A model generated the notes under the pieces. That model did no database searches, was not told the origin of the DNA, and saw nothing but the letters and a program-made list of their open reading frames with translations. The translations under genes were made by a program, and so were the position numbers. Positions 46,661-56,615 of a DNA stretch of 64,000 nt are shown in pieces. Position 1 is the stretch's first letter. Each line of letters begins with the position of its first letter. The stretch covers positions 236,713 through 300,712 of the forward strand of contig PAAG01000051.1 of assembly GCA_002698785.1 (NCBI GenBank), written 5' to 3'. Source of the stretch: Verrucomicrobiales bacterium. Its GTDB lineage: Bacteria; Verrucomicrobiota; Verrucomicrobiia; Verrucomicrobiales; DEV007.

Positions 46661-49600
46661 ATGGCGTCAGAATCTCCCCAACTCGCCAAGCTCAAGACAA
46701 AGCTGGCCGAACTGTTCGAACTGGATAAGGCCGACCTCGACTTCGGGATTTACCGGGTGCTCCGGCAGCGGCACGAGGAGATTTCCAGCTTTCTCGAAGG
46801 CAAGCTCACGAGCGTCGTGGAGGAAACACTGGCGGCATTCGCCGAGACGGACACCACCCAGCTCCGCACTGACCTGAAGAAGGCCGAGGAAGCAGCCAAG
46901 GAGGCCGGAATCTCCCCCGACGATTCTCCGAAGGTCCGCGAAATCCGCGAGAAGCTGGAGCAGGCTCCCGACTCTTCCGAGATCGAAGAGGAAGTGTATT
47001 CCCATCTCCTGACCTTCTTCTCCCGCTACTACGACGGGGGCGATTTCATCTCCCAACGGCGGCACAAGAAAGGCGACTCCTACGCGATCCCCTACGACGG
47101 GGAAGAGGTGAAGTTGGTCTGGGCCAACATGGACCAGTATTACATCAAGTCCTCTGAGCTGCTTCGAGACTACCAGTTCCGATGGAAGCCGTCAGGGGAG
47201 GCTCGTGATGGAGAACTGGCTCTGGAGGATGGCGAGGAAGACGAAGTGATCGTAAAATTCCTCCTCGTGGAAGGGGACACCGAGAAGGACAACCGGAAAT
47301 CTACGGGCAAGACCACGCGTGCGTTTGCTCTCGATCCCGACAAACCCTATCTGGTCAAGGACCAAACCCTGTTCATTCGCTTCTCGTATCGCGAGCATCC
47401 CACTAAGACAAATCTCCAGACCCATCTCAACACCGACACCGTCAAGACGCTCGCAGATCAGCTGCCGGAGGACTGGAAGAAGAGACTCTTCGCGAAAGCA
47501 CCCACCGACAAGAACCCGAACCGGACCGTCTTGGAGAAACACCTCTCCAGCTACACGGCGAAGTATCAGTTCGATTATTTCATCCACAAGGACCTCGGCG
47601 GTTTTCTTCGGCGCGAGTTGGACTTCTACCTGAAGAATGAGGTCCTGCATCTCGACGATATTGAATCGGAAACCGCATCCCGAGCGGAAGAGTTCCTGAG
47701 CCGCCTGCGTGCCGTCAGACGTGTCGCCACACCTATTATCGAAATGTTGGAGCAACTGGAGGACTTCCAGAAGAAGCTCTGGCTGAAGAAGAAGTTCGTC
47801 GTGGAGACCCGATACGTGATGACCCTCGATCGCGTGCCGGAGGAGCTTTTTCCACAAATCGTCGAATGCGACGGGCAGTGGGAGGAATGGGAAGAGCAAC
47901 TAGTGCTATCAGAGACACCGGAATTTGATAGAAGTGTAAATTTCCTGATTCAGCATCCTACTCTCACATTGGATACAAAGCACTTTGACCGAGAGTTTTT
48001 CGCTGCCCTACTACAAAGTTTTTCAGACGTTCATCAAGAACTTCAAGGATATGCAATAAACAGCGACAATTCCGCAGCTCTAGATTTGGTCGCTCCGCCT
48101 TTCATGAGCCAAATCGACGCGGTCTTAACCGATCCCCCTTATAATACTGGCGCGGGTGATTTTGCTTATAAAGACAGTTATCGATCGTCTTCGTGGCTAT
48201 CAATGATCTCAGACAGGTTGCAGAAGGCATTCACTCTACTCAAGCAATCTGGGAGCATCTGGGTGACATTGGACGATAGGGAAGCCTCAAACTTTCTCAG
48301 CGTGGCAAAGCAGATTTTCGGACGACCTCTCGTAAAAAATGCGGTGGCATGGGAGAAGGTTTACAGCCCGAGAATGGATGCAAAAGTTTTCTCCGGCTCG
48401 TGGGATCATGTGCTTGTGATTTCAAGGGATGAGGAATGGAGTCCCAATAGGATTGAGATTGATCCGGATTTGACTCAGTTCCCCCATGAAGACGAGAACG
48501 GTAGAAATTATCGAAGTGATCCTTTAAGGAAGTGGGGGAAGGGATCGCTCCGCGAAGATCGACCTACAATGTTTTTTGAAATCGAAGGGCCGGATGGAAC
48601 GAAGGTGCTTCCCATCAAGCCAGACGGGACAGAAGGAAGGTGGCGCTGGCAAAAATCGACGGTCGATGCTCGATACGAAGAATTAGATTGGCTTGATAAA
48701 GGGCATGGCCTGCAACCTTATGTCAGACAATATGCTGATGCATCTCGCACCCGACCTGTCGAAACGCTTTGGCGAGAGGACGAGTGCGGCTCCACTCACG
48801 AATCTCAAGAAGAACTTAAGTCGATTATCCCAAGAGTAAATTTTGGATCTGTAAAACCAACTCGTCTCTTTCGAAAGATGATGAGGGCATCGGCTAGGGA
48901 AGACGGCGTATTTGTAGATTTGTTTGCAGGCACGGGCACCACGGCTGCCGCTGTATTATCCGAGAATCGAAGCGATTGCGGCAACCGCAAATATCTCGTT
49001 GTTGAACACGGCCATTATTTCGAAAGAATCTTGGTTCGTAGAATAAAGGGTCTTATATTTTCCGAGAAATGGTCTTCGGGCCTTCCTAGAAAGACTGAGT
49101 CACCTATCTCTCACGCCTTCAAGATCATCCGACTCGAAAGCTACGAAGACTGCCTCAACAACCTCGTGCTTCAGCGCGACGATGCTCAGCAACGGCAGCT
49201 CAACGATCACCACGAGATCAAGGACGGCTACATGCTGCGCTACTTCCTCGACGTGGAGAGTCAGGACTCACTTCTCAACACCTCGATGTTCCGGCGTCCT
49301 TTCGACTACCAGCTCGACATCGCGACCAGCAGCGCGGGTGAAACGGTTCCAACCAAGGTAGATCTGGTCGAAACCTTCAACTGGCTCCTCGGCCTGAAGG
49401 TCCGGCACATCGACTTCCCCAAGGGCTTCGTGACGGTGTCCGGCACCGACCGAGAGGAAGAGCAGCAGATTCTCATCATCTGGCGAAATCTGGAGGGCGA
49501 AGACGCGGAAGACCACGAAGCTCTCACGAAGTTCCTCGCCAAGATTCAGGTCAACCCGGCGGACACGGAATACGATGCCATCTACCTGAACGGCCCCCAC

Positions 49601-49678
49601 ACCCTAGACGACCCCCACAACAAGATTCGACTCACCGAAGAGCACTTCCACCGCCTGATGTTCGAGGGGACTGAGTGA
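46661..49678 (+). CDS. Type III-like adenine-specific DNA methyltransferase (Mod)
   Basis: N6-adenine methyltransferase of 1005 residues, COG2189-like. Motif IV DPPY (491-494) precedes the SAM-binding motif I FAGTG (755-759), the beta-class order of type III Mod enzymes. A long N-terminal region (about 1-420) opens ELFELDKADLDFGIYRVLRQRHEEI, and a C-terminal region (about 830-1005) follows. The ATG is 4 bp after the DUF262 stop. Base composition drops sharply between about 47,900 and 49,110, the catalytic/target-recognition block, suggesting replacement of that segment. It should mark host DNA or set specificity for the operon. Confidence 0.9.
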   Translation: MASESPQLAKLKTKLAELFELDKADLDFGIYRVLRQRHEEISSFLEGKLTSVVEETLAAFAETDTTQLRTDLKKAEEAAKEAGISPDDSPKVREIREKLEQAPDSSEIEEEVYSHLLTFFSRYYDGGDFISQRRHKKGDSYAIPYDGEEVKLVWANMDQYYIKSSELLRDYQFRWKPSGEARDGELALEDGEEDEVIVKFLLVEGDTEKDNRKSTGKTTRAFALDPDKPYLVKDQTLFIRFSYREHPTKTNLQTHLNTDTVKTLADQLPEDWKKRLFAKAPTDKNPNRTVLEKHLSSYTAKYQFDYFIHKDLGGFLRRELDFYLKNEVLHLDDIESETASRAEEFLSRLRAVRRVATPIIEMLEQLEDFQKKLWLKKKFVVETRYVMTLDRVPEELFPQIVECDGQWEEWEEQLVLSETPEFDRSVNFLIQHPTLTLDTKHFDREFFAALLQSFSDVHQELQGYAINSDNSAALDLVAPPFMSQIDAVLTDPPYNTGAGDFAYKDSYRSSSWLSMISDRLQKAFTLLKQSGSIWVTLDDREASNFLSVAKQIFGRPLVKNAVAWEKVYSPRMDAKVFSGSWDHVLVISRDEEWSPNRIEIDPDLTQFPHEDENGRNYRSDPLRKWGKGSLREDRPTMFFEIEGPDGTKVLPIKPDGTEGRWRWQKSTVDARYEELDWLDKGHGLQPYVRQYADASRTRPVETLWREDECGSTHESQEELKSIIPRVNFGSVKPTRLFRKMMRASAREDGVFVDLFAGTGTTAAAVLSENRSDCGNRKYLVVEHGHYFERILVRRIKGLIFSEKWSSGLPRKTESPISHAFKIIRLESYEDCLNNLVLQRDDAQQRQLNDHHEIKDGYMLRYFLDVESQDSLLNTSMFRRPFDYQLDIATSSAGETVPTKVDLVETFNWLLGLKVRHIDFPKGFVTVSGTDREEEQQILIIWRNLEGEDAEDHEALTKFLAKIQVNPADTEYDAIYLNGPHTLDDPHNKIRLTEEHFHRLMFEGTE

Positions 49679-49695
49679 ATCGATAGAAGAAGCAA

Positions 49696-52323
49696 ATGTC
49701 CACGGATTCACAAATTGGAAGTTTTAAAGCAGGCGCAGATTGGCTCCGGGCGGATTTCCACCTGCACACTCTAAGTGATCCGGGGCAATCTCGAAATTTC
49801 AGAAAAGAGTTTCGAGACCGAGAGAGCGAGTTCTCGAAGGAATGGATTGCTGCACTTGTGGAGCAAGGTGTTCAAATCGCTGTCGTGACAAACCACAACG
49901 CCTTTGATCGGGATGAATACAAAAACCTGCGAAAGCTCGGAAAGCGCGAAGGGATTTTAGTCCTTCCGGGCGTTGAGCTGAATGTTAAGGAGGGAGGCGG
50001 TGGCATTCATACGCTGATCGTTTTCGACCCGGAGACTTGGGTCTCAAATAAGCAGGGGGATGATCGGATTAAACGATTCCTCGATAGCCAGTTTTCTGGA
50101 GTCCCAGACGAAGGTAGCCGAACCACAAGCGACCTCTGTGCAACGCTAGAAAAGCTGGACGGATACGAGGGGGATTACTTCATTGTGTTCGCGCACGTCG
50201 AGTCAGACAATGGACTCCTAAGTGAGTTACAGGGCGACAATCTGAAACACGTCATCGAGAATTGCGGTGAGCGGTGGAGAAACCGAGTGTTAGGACTCCA
50301 AAAGGTAAAGAGCGAAGAGAGGCTCAAGGGGAGGTGGCATCCAGATTTCGCAGTCCCATCTTTCGTGGAGGGGTCCGACCCCAAGGGAATAGACGAAGTT
50401 GGCATTGGAAAGCAGTGCTTTCTGAAGGTGGGTGAACTCTCCTTCGGGGCCGTAAAGTTCGCGCTTACCGACCCGCAGTTCCGTGTGCTCGGAGAAGAGC
50501 CGGTGCCTCCTTCGCATTCACGCATCGAAGCGGTCTCTTTCACCGGCAAGCTCCTCGACGGAAGAACCCTGTCATTCTCGTCTGGTTTTACCTCGTTGAT
50601 CGGAATTCGGGGTAGCGGGAAATCCACCCTGATCGAGGCAATCCGGTTCGCTCTCGGTTATGATGCTGGCGAGGACTCCACCTACAAGAACGGCCTGATT
50701 CCTCGATTGATCGGCAGTGGGGGCCAGATCACGCTTCACGCGATCGACCGACACGGCAACCAATACGAAATACGCCGCTCTAGCCACGAACCCCCTGAAG
50801 TTTTTGATTCCGACGGTGAGCGCGTGGGTGCTTCGATACGGGAGTCAATCCTCTCGCATCCCATCTATTTCGGTCAGAAAGACTTGTCAAAGAAGGACGG
50901 AGGGGGAGAAAAGGATATTGTAGAGAGGCTGGTCGGTTCTCAGGTGGTAGCTAAACGCAAAGAAATTGCGGAGCAGAAGAAGATAGTGATCGCAGCGATC
51001 TCTGGAGCACAAAGCCTGCTCGAAATTGATACGCAGATCGATGATGAGAAAGAACTTCTGTCCGATGCAAAGCATCGTCGAAGTGTTTTTGAAAAGCATG
51101 GGGTTCCCGAAGCTCTGGCAAAGGAGACTGCATTTAAGTCCGATGAGCGTGAGATCACCTCGACTATCGAGTCAGTTGAGGAGTTCGCCTCGGCGATCGA
51201 TACCTTGATCGAGGATTACGAGGACCTGAAAAGATACTCGGAATACGAATCCGAAGAGAACGCCGAATTTTTCGAGAAGTTTCACAAGTCCTGTAGCGGC
51301 ATTGATTCGGCATTCTCGCACTTGAAGAAGGCGACTGATTCTTTGGAGGAATGCCGAGAAGAATTGGGGGAGCGGAAAAAAGATTTTTCCGAGCGACACG
51401 ATGCTGTCAAAGAAGAGTTCTCCGCGACGCGAAGGGCATTGCAAGACAGCCTCGACGCCGAGAACGTGAGTTCGCTGGACCCCGATGACTTTCCTGCAAT
51501 CGAGGAGGAGATCGAAAAGCATAGAGGCGAGATTAAGGAGCTGAAAAAGCGACGCAAGAAGTTAGCAAAAGCAGAAGAGGACTTACTCGCCGAGCTTGCC
51601 AAACTCCGTCAGCTCTGGAAGGAAGAATTCAGGATTATTGAGGAGGGAGTCGAGCGGATCAATCAGGCCCAGTCTGCACTTCAAATAGAGGTCGAATTCC
51701 GAGGGGGAAAAGAAGAGTTTTTCAATGAAGCGAGGGCCGCTTTCCGTGGTAGCGGAATTCAAGGAACCACCCTTCGAAAGCTAGTGGACGCCTACGCGGA
51801 CTTTACCTTGATCTACGAAAATTGGGATGCGGCGATGGAGGTAGCAAACTCTTCCCCGGAAAAGATTTGGGAGTTCTTTGAGAAAAATCTGCCTGAGTTT
51901 CTGACTTATCGTGTGCCTGACAGATACACAATTTCTTATAAGGGCAAAGACCTCAACTCTCATTCTCTGGGTCAGCGGGCATCTGCATTGATCCTTTTTG
52001 TCCTGAGTAAGGATGACTGCGACTTGATCATCATAGACCAGCCAGAGGACGATCTCGACAACCAGACAATTTACGAAGACGTGATCACTCTTCTTCAAGA
52101 GGCAAAGAAGAAGACCCAGTTCATTTTCGCGACGCACAACGCAAACTTCCCAGTGCTTGGAGATGCCGAACTGGTCCACTGCTTCGCCGGAAACGACGAT
52201 GCCATCGAGTTGATGAGTGGGAGCATCGACAGCTCAGAAATTCAAACTCAGATCGTGAATGTCATGGAGGGCGGGAAGGATGCGTTCGCCCGCCGCAAAC
52301 GAATTTACGACCTCTGGTCCTAG
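49696..52323 (+). CDS. PHP-SMC ATPase (TrlF/Ppl-like)
   Basis: Fusion of an N-terminal PHP phosphoesterase domain and an SMC/ABC-like ATPase, 875 residues. The PHP metal motif DFHLHT has His22 and His24, with TNHNAF and PGVELNV further on. Walker A is GIRGSGKST (about 303-311), a long coiled coil spans about 420-680, and Walker B is IIIDQPEDDLDN (about 779-789), preceded by SLGQRASALILF, the signature-like loop. Proteins of this design occur alone in the anti-phage Ppl group and as TrlF. The gene is less GC-rich than its neighbours. It lies 17 bp after the methyltransferase stop. Confidence 0.88.
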   Translation: MSTDSQIGSFKAGADWLRADFHLHTLSDPGQSRNFRKEFRDRESEFSKEWIAALVEQGVQIAVVTNHNAFDRDEYKNLRKLGKREGILVLPGVELNVKEGGGGIHTLIVFDPETWVSNKQGDDRIKRFLDSQFSGVPDEGSRTTSDLCATLEKLDGYEGDYFIVFAHVESDNGLLSELQGDNLKHVIENCGERWRNRVLGLQKVKSEERLKGRWHPDFAVPSFVEGSDPKGIDEVGIGKQCFLKVGELSFGAVKFALTDPQFRVLGEEPVPPSHSRIEAVSFTGKLLDGRTLSFSSGFTSLIGIRGSGKSTLIEAIRFALGYDAGEDSTYKNGLIPRLIGSGGQITLHAIDRHGNQYEIRRSSHEPPEVFDSDGERVGASIRESILSHPIYFGQKDLSKKDGGGEKDIVERLVGSQVVAKRKEIAEQKKIVIAAISGAQSLLEIDTQIDDEKELLSDAKHRRSVFEKHGVPEALAKETAFKSDEREITSTIESVEEFASAIDTLIEDYEDLKRYSEYESEENAEFFEKFHKSCSGIDSAFSHLKKATDSLEECREELGERKKDFSERHDAVKEEFSATRRALQDSLDAENVSSLDPDDFPAIEEEIEKHRGEIKELKKRRKKLAKAEEDLLAELAKLRQLWKEEFRIIEEGVERINQAQSALQIEVEFRGGKEEFFNEARAAFRGSGIQGTTLRKLVDAYADFTLIYENWDAAMEVANSSPEKIWEFFEKNLPEFLTYRVPDRYTISYKGKDLNSHSLGQRASALILFVLSKDDCDLIIIDQPEDDLDNQTIYEDVITLLQEAKKKTQFIFATHNANFPVLGDAELVHCFAGNDDAIELMSGSIDSSEIQTQIVNVMEGGKDAFARRKRIYDLWS

Positions 52324-52326
52324 CCG

Positions 52327-55300
52327 ATGCACTTCTCCGACAAGCTCATCCTCAGCCAATGGCTTCTCTCCCTTCTCGGCGTTGAGAAGTTCGAGAACGT
52401 CTCCGAATGGCTGAAGGCCCCGGAATATGAAGGATGGGCTGAGGACGGACACTCTCGCCTCGTCGAGCAGCTCCTGTCACGATTACCTGACCAGTCCGCG
52501 AGGAAGGTGACCGACACCGAGATTCGGGAAGCGGATATTCGCATCGTAGACCACTGGAAGCACATCACGCGGAAGCGGAATCTCGCCGTTGGTCAGACCC
52601 TTTACCCCCTCTATTTTCAGTGGTTCGCTCTGCTCCTAACGGAGATTTACCTCGACCGGTATTTTCGCGATTCGAAGGCCATGATGAAAGCTCTCAACGG
52701 GAGAATGGACGCATGGAACAACGAGGCCGCCGCCGCGCACCAGATCAAGAAATTCAGGATTGGGGACTTGAACAAGCTGGCCTTCTGGATGGCGACGGGA
52801 AGCGGCAAGACGCTCTTGATGCACTGCCAGATTCGGCAGTTTCTCTTCCATCTCGGGAAAAGCGGACGCCGGAGCGATCTGAATCGAATCATTCTGCTAA
52901 CCCCGAATGAAGGGCTATCCGAGCAGCACCTCAAGGAGCTGCACGATTCTGACATGGAAGCTGCCCTGTTCGACAAGGACGGATCTGACACTCTCTTCAC
53001 CGGCCACGGAATCGACATCATCGACATTCACAAGCTCGCCGACAGCAGCAAGGAGAAGACCATCGCGGTCGACTCCTTCGAGGGCAACAACCTCGTGCTC
53101 GTGGACGAGGGCCATCGGGGGTCAGGAGGGGACGCGTGGATGGAGAGACGCGCCAAGCTGTGCGAGAACGGTTTCTCTTTCGAGTATTCGGCGACCTTCG
53201 GTCAGGCGATCAAGGCAGCGACTGGGGCGAAGAAAAAGAAACTGGAGCAGACCTACGCCCGGTGTATCGCCTTCGACTACTCTTACAAGTATTTCTATGC
53301 GGATGGCTACGGGAAGGATTTTCACATCCTCAATCTCAAAGAAGAGATGGAAAAGGAAACCCGTCCGTTCTACCTCACCGCCTGCCTCCTAGGGTTCTAT
53401 CAGCAGTGTCTTCGATTCCAGCGAGGGACCACGGCGCTCAAGCCCTACGGTCTGGCCGACCCTCTTCTGATCTTCGTCGGGCGATCGGTGCTGGCGTCCT
53501 CCGGTGGGAGTGCTCTCACAGTGGACGGGAAGAAGACCGCTTCGGATATGATCGAGGTGCTACGGTTTCTCGGACATTTCGTGGGAAGCCGGAAGGACAC
53601 GGAGAGGAGACTCCTCCTTCTCCTCAAGAAAAAGTCCGACCTGCTTGCAGGAGGTGAGAAGGTCTTCGACGAATTCTACCCGTTCATCTCCGAAGAATAT
53701 TCGCCGACCGAAGCGGACGCGGCAAAGCTCTACAGGGACATTCTCACGACAGTGTTTCAGGCTCCATCCGGTGGATCGCTCCACGTTGTCCACCTGACTG
53801 GCTCCGATGGCGAAATCGGTCTCCGTGTCGGTGCGACAAACGACTTCTTCGGCGTGGTGAATGTCGGGGAGTCGAAGAAGCTCTGCGATCTGCTGGCCGA
53901 AGAGAAGGAGGAGGAGGATCGGATCACGATAGACCAGCAGCCATTCTCCCACTCACTCTTCAACGACATCAACAAGGTGGGTTCGTCTATTCGGCTCCTG
54001 ATGGGATCGAAGAAATTCACGGAAGGCTGGAGTTCGTGGCGAGTGAGCACGATGGGCTTCATGAACATCGGAAAGAAGGAAGGCTCCGAGATCATCCAGC
54101 TCTTCGGTCGTGGCGTTCGCCTGAAGGGCTTCAACTTCACCCTGAAACGATCGCGAGAACTCGACCCACTTTTCTATCGCGACGACAACGGGCAGGTGCT
54201 GTCCCACCCTCCCCATATCGAACTGCTGGAAACGCTGAACGTCTTCGGCGTGCGAAGCGATTACATGAAGGAGTTCGAGGAATACCTCGAAGAGGAGGGC
54301 TTGGGCGAAGACGAGCGCCCCGAGACGATCATCCTTCCGACGATCCGAAACCTCGCCCGCAAGGACCTGAAGATCATCCGCAAGAAGGAGGACGCTCCCG
54401 AATTCAAGAGGGAGCAGAAGCTATGGCTGGAGTCCTTGGAAGGAAAGCTGGCCTACCCTGTCGTAGCTGACTGGTATCCCCGACTGGAATCCCAGCAGAC
54501 ACGGGCCGGAGCGACACCCTCGGGCGTGGCCATCCCAAACACCGAGATTCTCACCGAGAGGCACCTCGCTTTCATCCGCTGGGACGAGGTCTATTTCGAG
54601 CTGGAAGCGTTCAAGCGCCAGAAGGCATTCTACAACATCCTCTTCACCCCGGAGAAGCTGAAAGAAATCGCGAGCGAGAAGTGGTGGTATTCCCTGATGA
54701 TCCCCGAGAATCAGATGGCGTTCACCGATTTCTCCAAGACGAGGCTCTGGCAGGAAATCGTGACAAGCTTGCTGAAGGGCTACGTGGAGAAGTTCTACCA
54801 CCACCACAAGCGGAATCACGACGCACCTTACATGGAAGTGCAGGCCCTCACGGAAGACGATCCGAATTTCGTGAGGGAGTATCGTGCTCTGGTGAAGCGA
54901 TCCGAGGTGACGCTGATCCGTGAACTTCTACGAATCAAGGAGGAGCTGGAGGCCAAGAAGAAGGTGGCGTTCGACTTTGCCCATCTCGACGTATTCGGTT
55001 TCGACCGGCATCTTTACCATCCTCTGCTTTCACTCAAGAAACTGGCCAAGGGTGCAGAGCCTGTGATCAGGATCAGCCCGGTCCATTTGAACGAAGGGGA
55101 GAAGCAATTCGTCTTCGACCTGAAGAGGTTCTGCGAGTCTCCCTCCGAGAGCGAATTCTTCGTGGACAACGAGCTGTATCTCCTCCGCAACCAGAGCCGT
55201 GGCACAGGAATCGGTTTCTTCGAAGACGCGGGCTTCTACCCGGACTTTCTCCTCTGGATCATCGGCGAGGACGGACACCAGAAGGTGACATTCCTCGACC

Positions 55301-55575
55301 CCAAAGGTCTGGGACGCATCCCCGATCAGTTCCAGAATCCGAAGGTGAAGTTTTTCCAGACGCTGCAAGAGCTACACGAGACGCAGCTCAAGGATGACAG
55401 CCTGACGCTGAACTCATTCATCATCTCGAACACCCACCAGCACGACCTGAAATGGTCGAAGCCCAATGGATCGGGGACGCAAGCGACGGCCCAAGACTAC
55501 CTCGACCACCACATTCTCTTCCAGCGGGACAATCCCGATTCCTACGTTCGGACCTTGATCGAGATGATCGGGTAA
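52327..55575 (+). CDS. Type III-like restriction helicase-nuclease (Res)
   Basis: Superfamily 2 helicase-nuclease of 1082 residues. Walker A MATGSGKT (about 155-162) and a DEGH box (260-263, in place of DEAH) mark the motor, with a later GRGVRLKG motif VI-like arginine segment. The C-terminus carries a PD-(D/E)XK nuclease: FYPDFLLW (Asp973) then TFLDPKG (Asp991, Lys993). This is the expected partner of the Mod-like methyltransferase. It starts 3 bp after the PHP-SMC stop and ends the operon. Confidence 0.92.
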   Translation: MHFSDKLILSQWLLSLLGVEKFENVSEWLKAPEYEGWAEDGHSRLVEQLLSRLPDQSARKVTDTEIREADIRIVDHWKHITRKRNLAVGQTLYPLYFQWFALLLTEIYLDRYFRDSKAMMKALNGRMDAWNNEAAAAHQIKKFRIGDLNKLAFWMATGSGKTLLMHCQIRQFLFHLGKSGRRSDLNRIILLTPNEGLSEQHLKELHDSDMEAALFDKDGSDTLFTGHGIDIIDIHKLADSSKEKTIAVDSFEGNNLVLVDEGHRGSGGDAWMERRAKLCENGFSFEYSATFGQAIKAATGAKKKKLEQTYARCIAFDYSYKYFYADGYGKDFHILNLKEEMEKETRPFYLTACLLGFYQQCLRFQRGTTALKPYGLADPLLIFVGRSVLASSGGSALTVDGKKTASDMIEVLRFLGHFVGSRKDTERRLLLLLKKKSDLLAGGEKVFDEFYPFISEEYSPTEADAAKLYRDILTTVFQAPSGGSLHVVHLTGSDGEIGLRVGATNDFFGVVNVGESKKLCDLLAEEKEEEDRITIDQQPFSHSLFNDINKVGSSIRLLMGSKKFTEGWSSWRVSTMGFMNIGKKEGSEIIQLFGRGVRLKGFNFTLKRSRELDPLFYRDDNGQVLSHPPHIELLETLNVFGVRSDYMKEFEEYLEEEGLGEDERPETIILPTIRNLARKDLKIIRKKEDAPEFKREQKLWLESLEGKLAYPVVADWYPRLESQQTRAGATPSGVAIPNTEILTERHLAFIRWDEVYFELEAFKRQKAFYNILFTPEKLKEIASEKWWYSLMIPENQMAFTDFSKTRLWQEIVTSLLKGYVEKFYHHHKRNHDAPYMEVQALTEDDPNFVREYRALVKRSEVTLIRELLRIKEELEAKKKVAFDFAHLDVFGFDRHLYHPLLSLKKLAKGAEPVIRISPVHLNEGEKQFVFDLKRFCESPSESEFFVDNELYLLRNQSRGTGIGFFEDAGFYPDFLLWIIGEDGHQKVTFLDPKGLGRIPDQFQNPKVKFFQTLQELHETQLKDDSLTLNSFIISNTHQHDLKWSKPNGSGTQATAQDYLDHHILFQRDNPDSYVRTLIEMIG

Positions 55576-55694
55576 TCTCACTCGGGTTTCATGCAGTTTT
55601 GGTGCGGCCACGGGAGAGAGCAGAGAGAGACAAAATCCGAGATTGGAAAGGCCCGCTTGAGATAAGTGCTTGGCCATTTACCCATTTGTCCCTT

Positions 55695-56369
55695 TTATCG
55701 GGCCTCCAAGAGACGGCGAATCTTCGAGGTTGAGTGGTCAGATCGAGGAGATGTAGAGCGCTCCAAACCCCATTGGTTTTCACAATTTAACGCATGAGGG
55801 GTTCGCGGTGCTCTGGCCCTTCTTCTCGCGAGAAAGCTGAGCAAACGGCCAGACCGCTTGTCCTTCCGAGATGGAGACTCGATTCGGGGCAGACTTTTCT
55901 TCACATTGATCATCGGAGGTTTCGTGGGGTCCTCACTGAGGAGTTCGATCGTCAAGCCGAGCGCTAGAGAGAATTCGTTCAGGGCGCTCAATCCTTCGTC
56001 TGCGAATTTTTCGGCGAGGTCATCAGCTTTGGCAGAAGTCAGAACTGAGGGGAAACGAGCTTCCCACTCCGCACCGTCCCAAGCGGCGAGGCGGGCGAAA
56101 ACGAGCCGGGTAATCTCGATCCGAGTGGAGAAAAGCCCCTTCTCACGACGACATCCGTTGATGTGTTTGACGAATGAAGCCACGGCCCGGCTGGCCTCCA
56201 GCTCGTTCAACGCGGGTCCAAGGGGAACAGGCATTTTCGTTCTGCCGGACTCCCATCGCTGAATTGTCGGGAGTGAAACTCCCAACTCGTGGGCCAGACC
56301 GCTTTGTGTGATTCCAATTCTCTGGCGGAATTCTTTTAGTTGCACGGGTGTAATAGGGATCAAGCTCAT
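55695..56369 (-). CDS. XRE-family regulator with C-terminal extension
   Basis: Protein of 224 residues with an N-terminal helix-turn-helix (LKEFRQRIGITQSGLAHELGVSLPTIQRWESGRTKMP, about 11-47). The middle (about 50-150) is helical and unrecognised; the C-terminal 60 residues are Arg/Ser-rich and probably disordered. It faces the end of the restriction-like operon and could regulate it or element genes. The final residues have no clear family support, so the true stop position is certain but the tail may be non-functional. Confidence 0.75.
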   Translation of the reverse strand: MSLIPITPVQLKEFRQRIGITQSGLAHELGVSLPTIQRWESGRTKMPVPLGPALNELEASRAVASFVKHINGCRREKGLFSTRIEITRLVFARLAAWDGAEWEARFPSVLTSAKADDLAEKFADEGLSALNEFSLALGLTIELLSEDPTKPPMINVKKSLPRIESPSRKDKRSGRLLSFLARRRARAPRTPHALNCENQWGLERSTSPRSDHSTSKIRRLLEAR

Positions 56370-56406
56370 GATGATAGATAGCAGTTTGATCCGTCAGTCT
56401 GACGCA

Positions 56407-56592
56407 TCACCGCTTTTTCCTGTCGAGCTTCTCCTGTAGCGCGATCTCCACCCACATGGAGAATGATTCACCCTCCTTCTTGGAGGCTTTTGCTGCCTTC
56501 CGCTGCAAAGTCGGATCAAGAGTGATGTTGAAGCGTTTTCTCGGCGTCTTGCCGGTGAGCGGGCGACCTTTTCTTGGATTCTTCTGGGGCAT
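56407..56592 (-). CDS. Ribbon-helix-helix DNA-binding protein
   Basis: Sixty-one-residue protein with a basic N-terminus and a ribbon-helix-helix/CopG-like core: RFNITLDPTLQRKAAKASKKEGESFSMWVEIAL. No toxin partner is evident next to it. The ATG at 56592 (MPQKNPRKGR) is chosen; the shared 18-bp box lies 24 bp upstream, overlapping its promoter, so it may be the regulator that binds both copies of that box. Confidence 0.78.
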   Translation of the reverse strand: MPQKNPRKGRPLTGKTPRKRFNITLDPTLQRKAAKASKKEGESFSMWVEIALQEKLDRKKR

Positions 56593-56615
56593 ACCAGAGC
56601 CTGACAGACATTTTG

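Noticed and set aside
45876..46877. Open frame of 333 codons overlapping the DUF262 and methyltransferase genes
   Set aside because: It lies in another frame across the junction of two well-supported genes and its product is low-complexity Arg/His/Gln-rich, as expected from a GC-rich shadow frame.
42075..55575. Assignment of the operon to DISARM or BREX
   Set aside because: Only the SNF2 and methyltransferase components resemble DISARM; DrmA/DrmB/DrmC, PglZ and BrxC-type proteins are not encoded.
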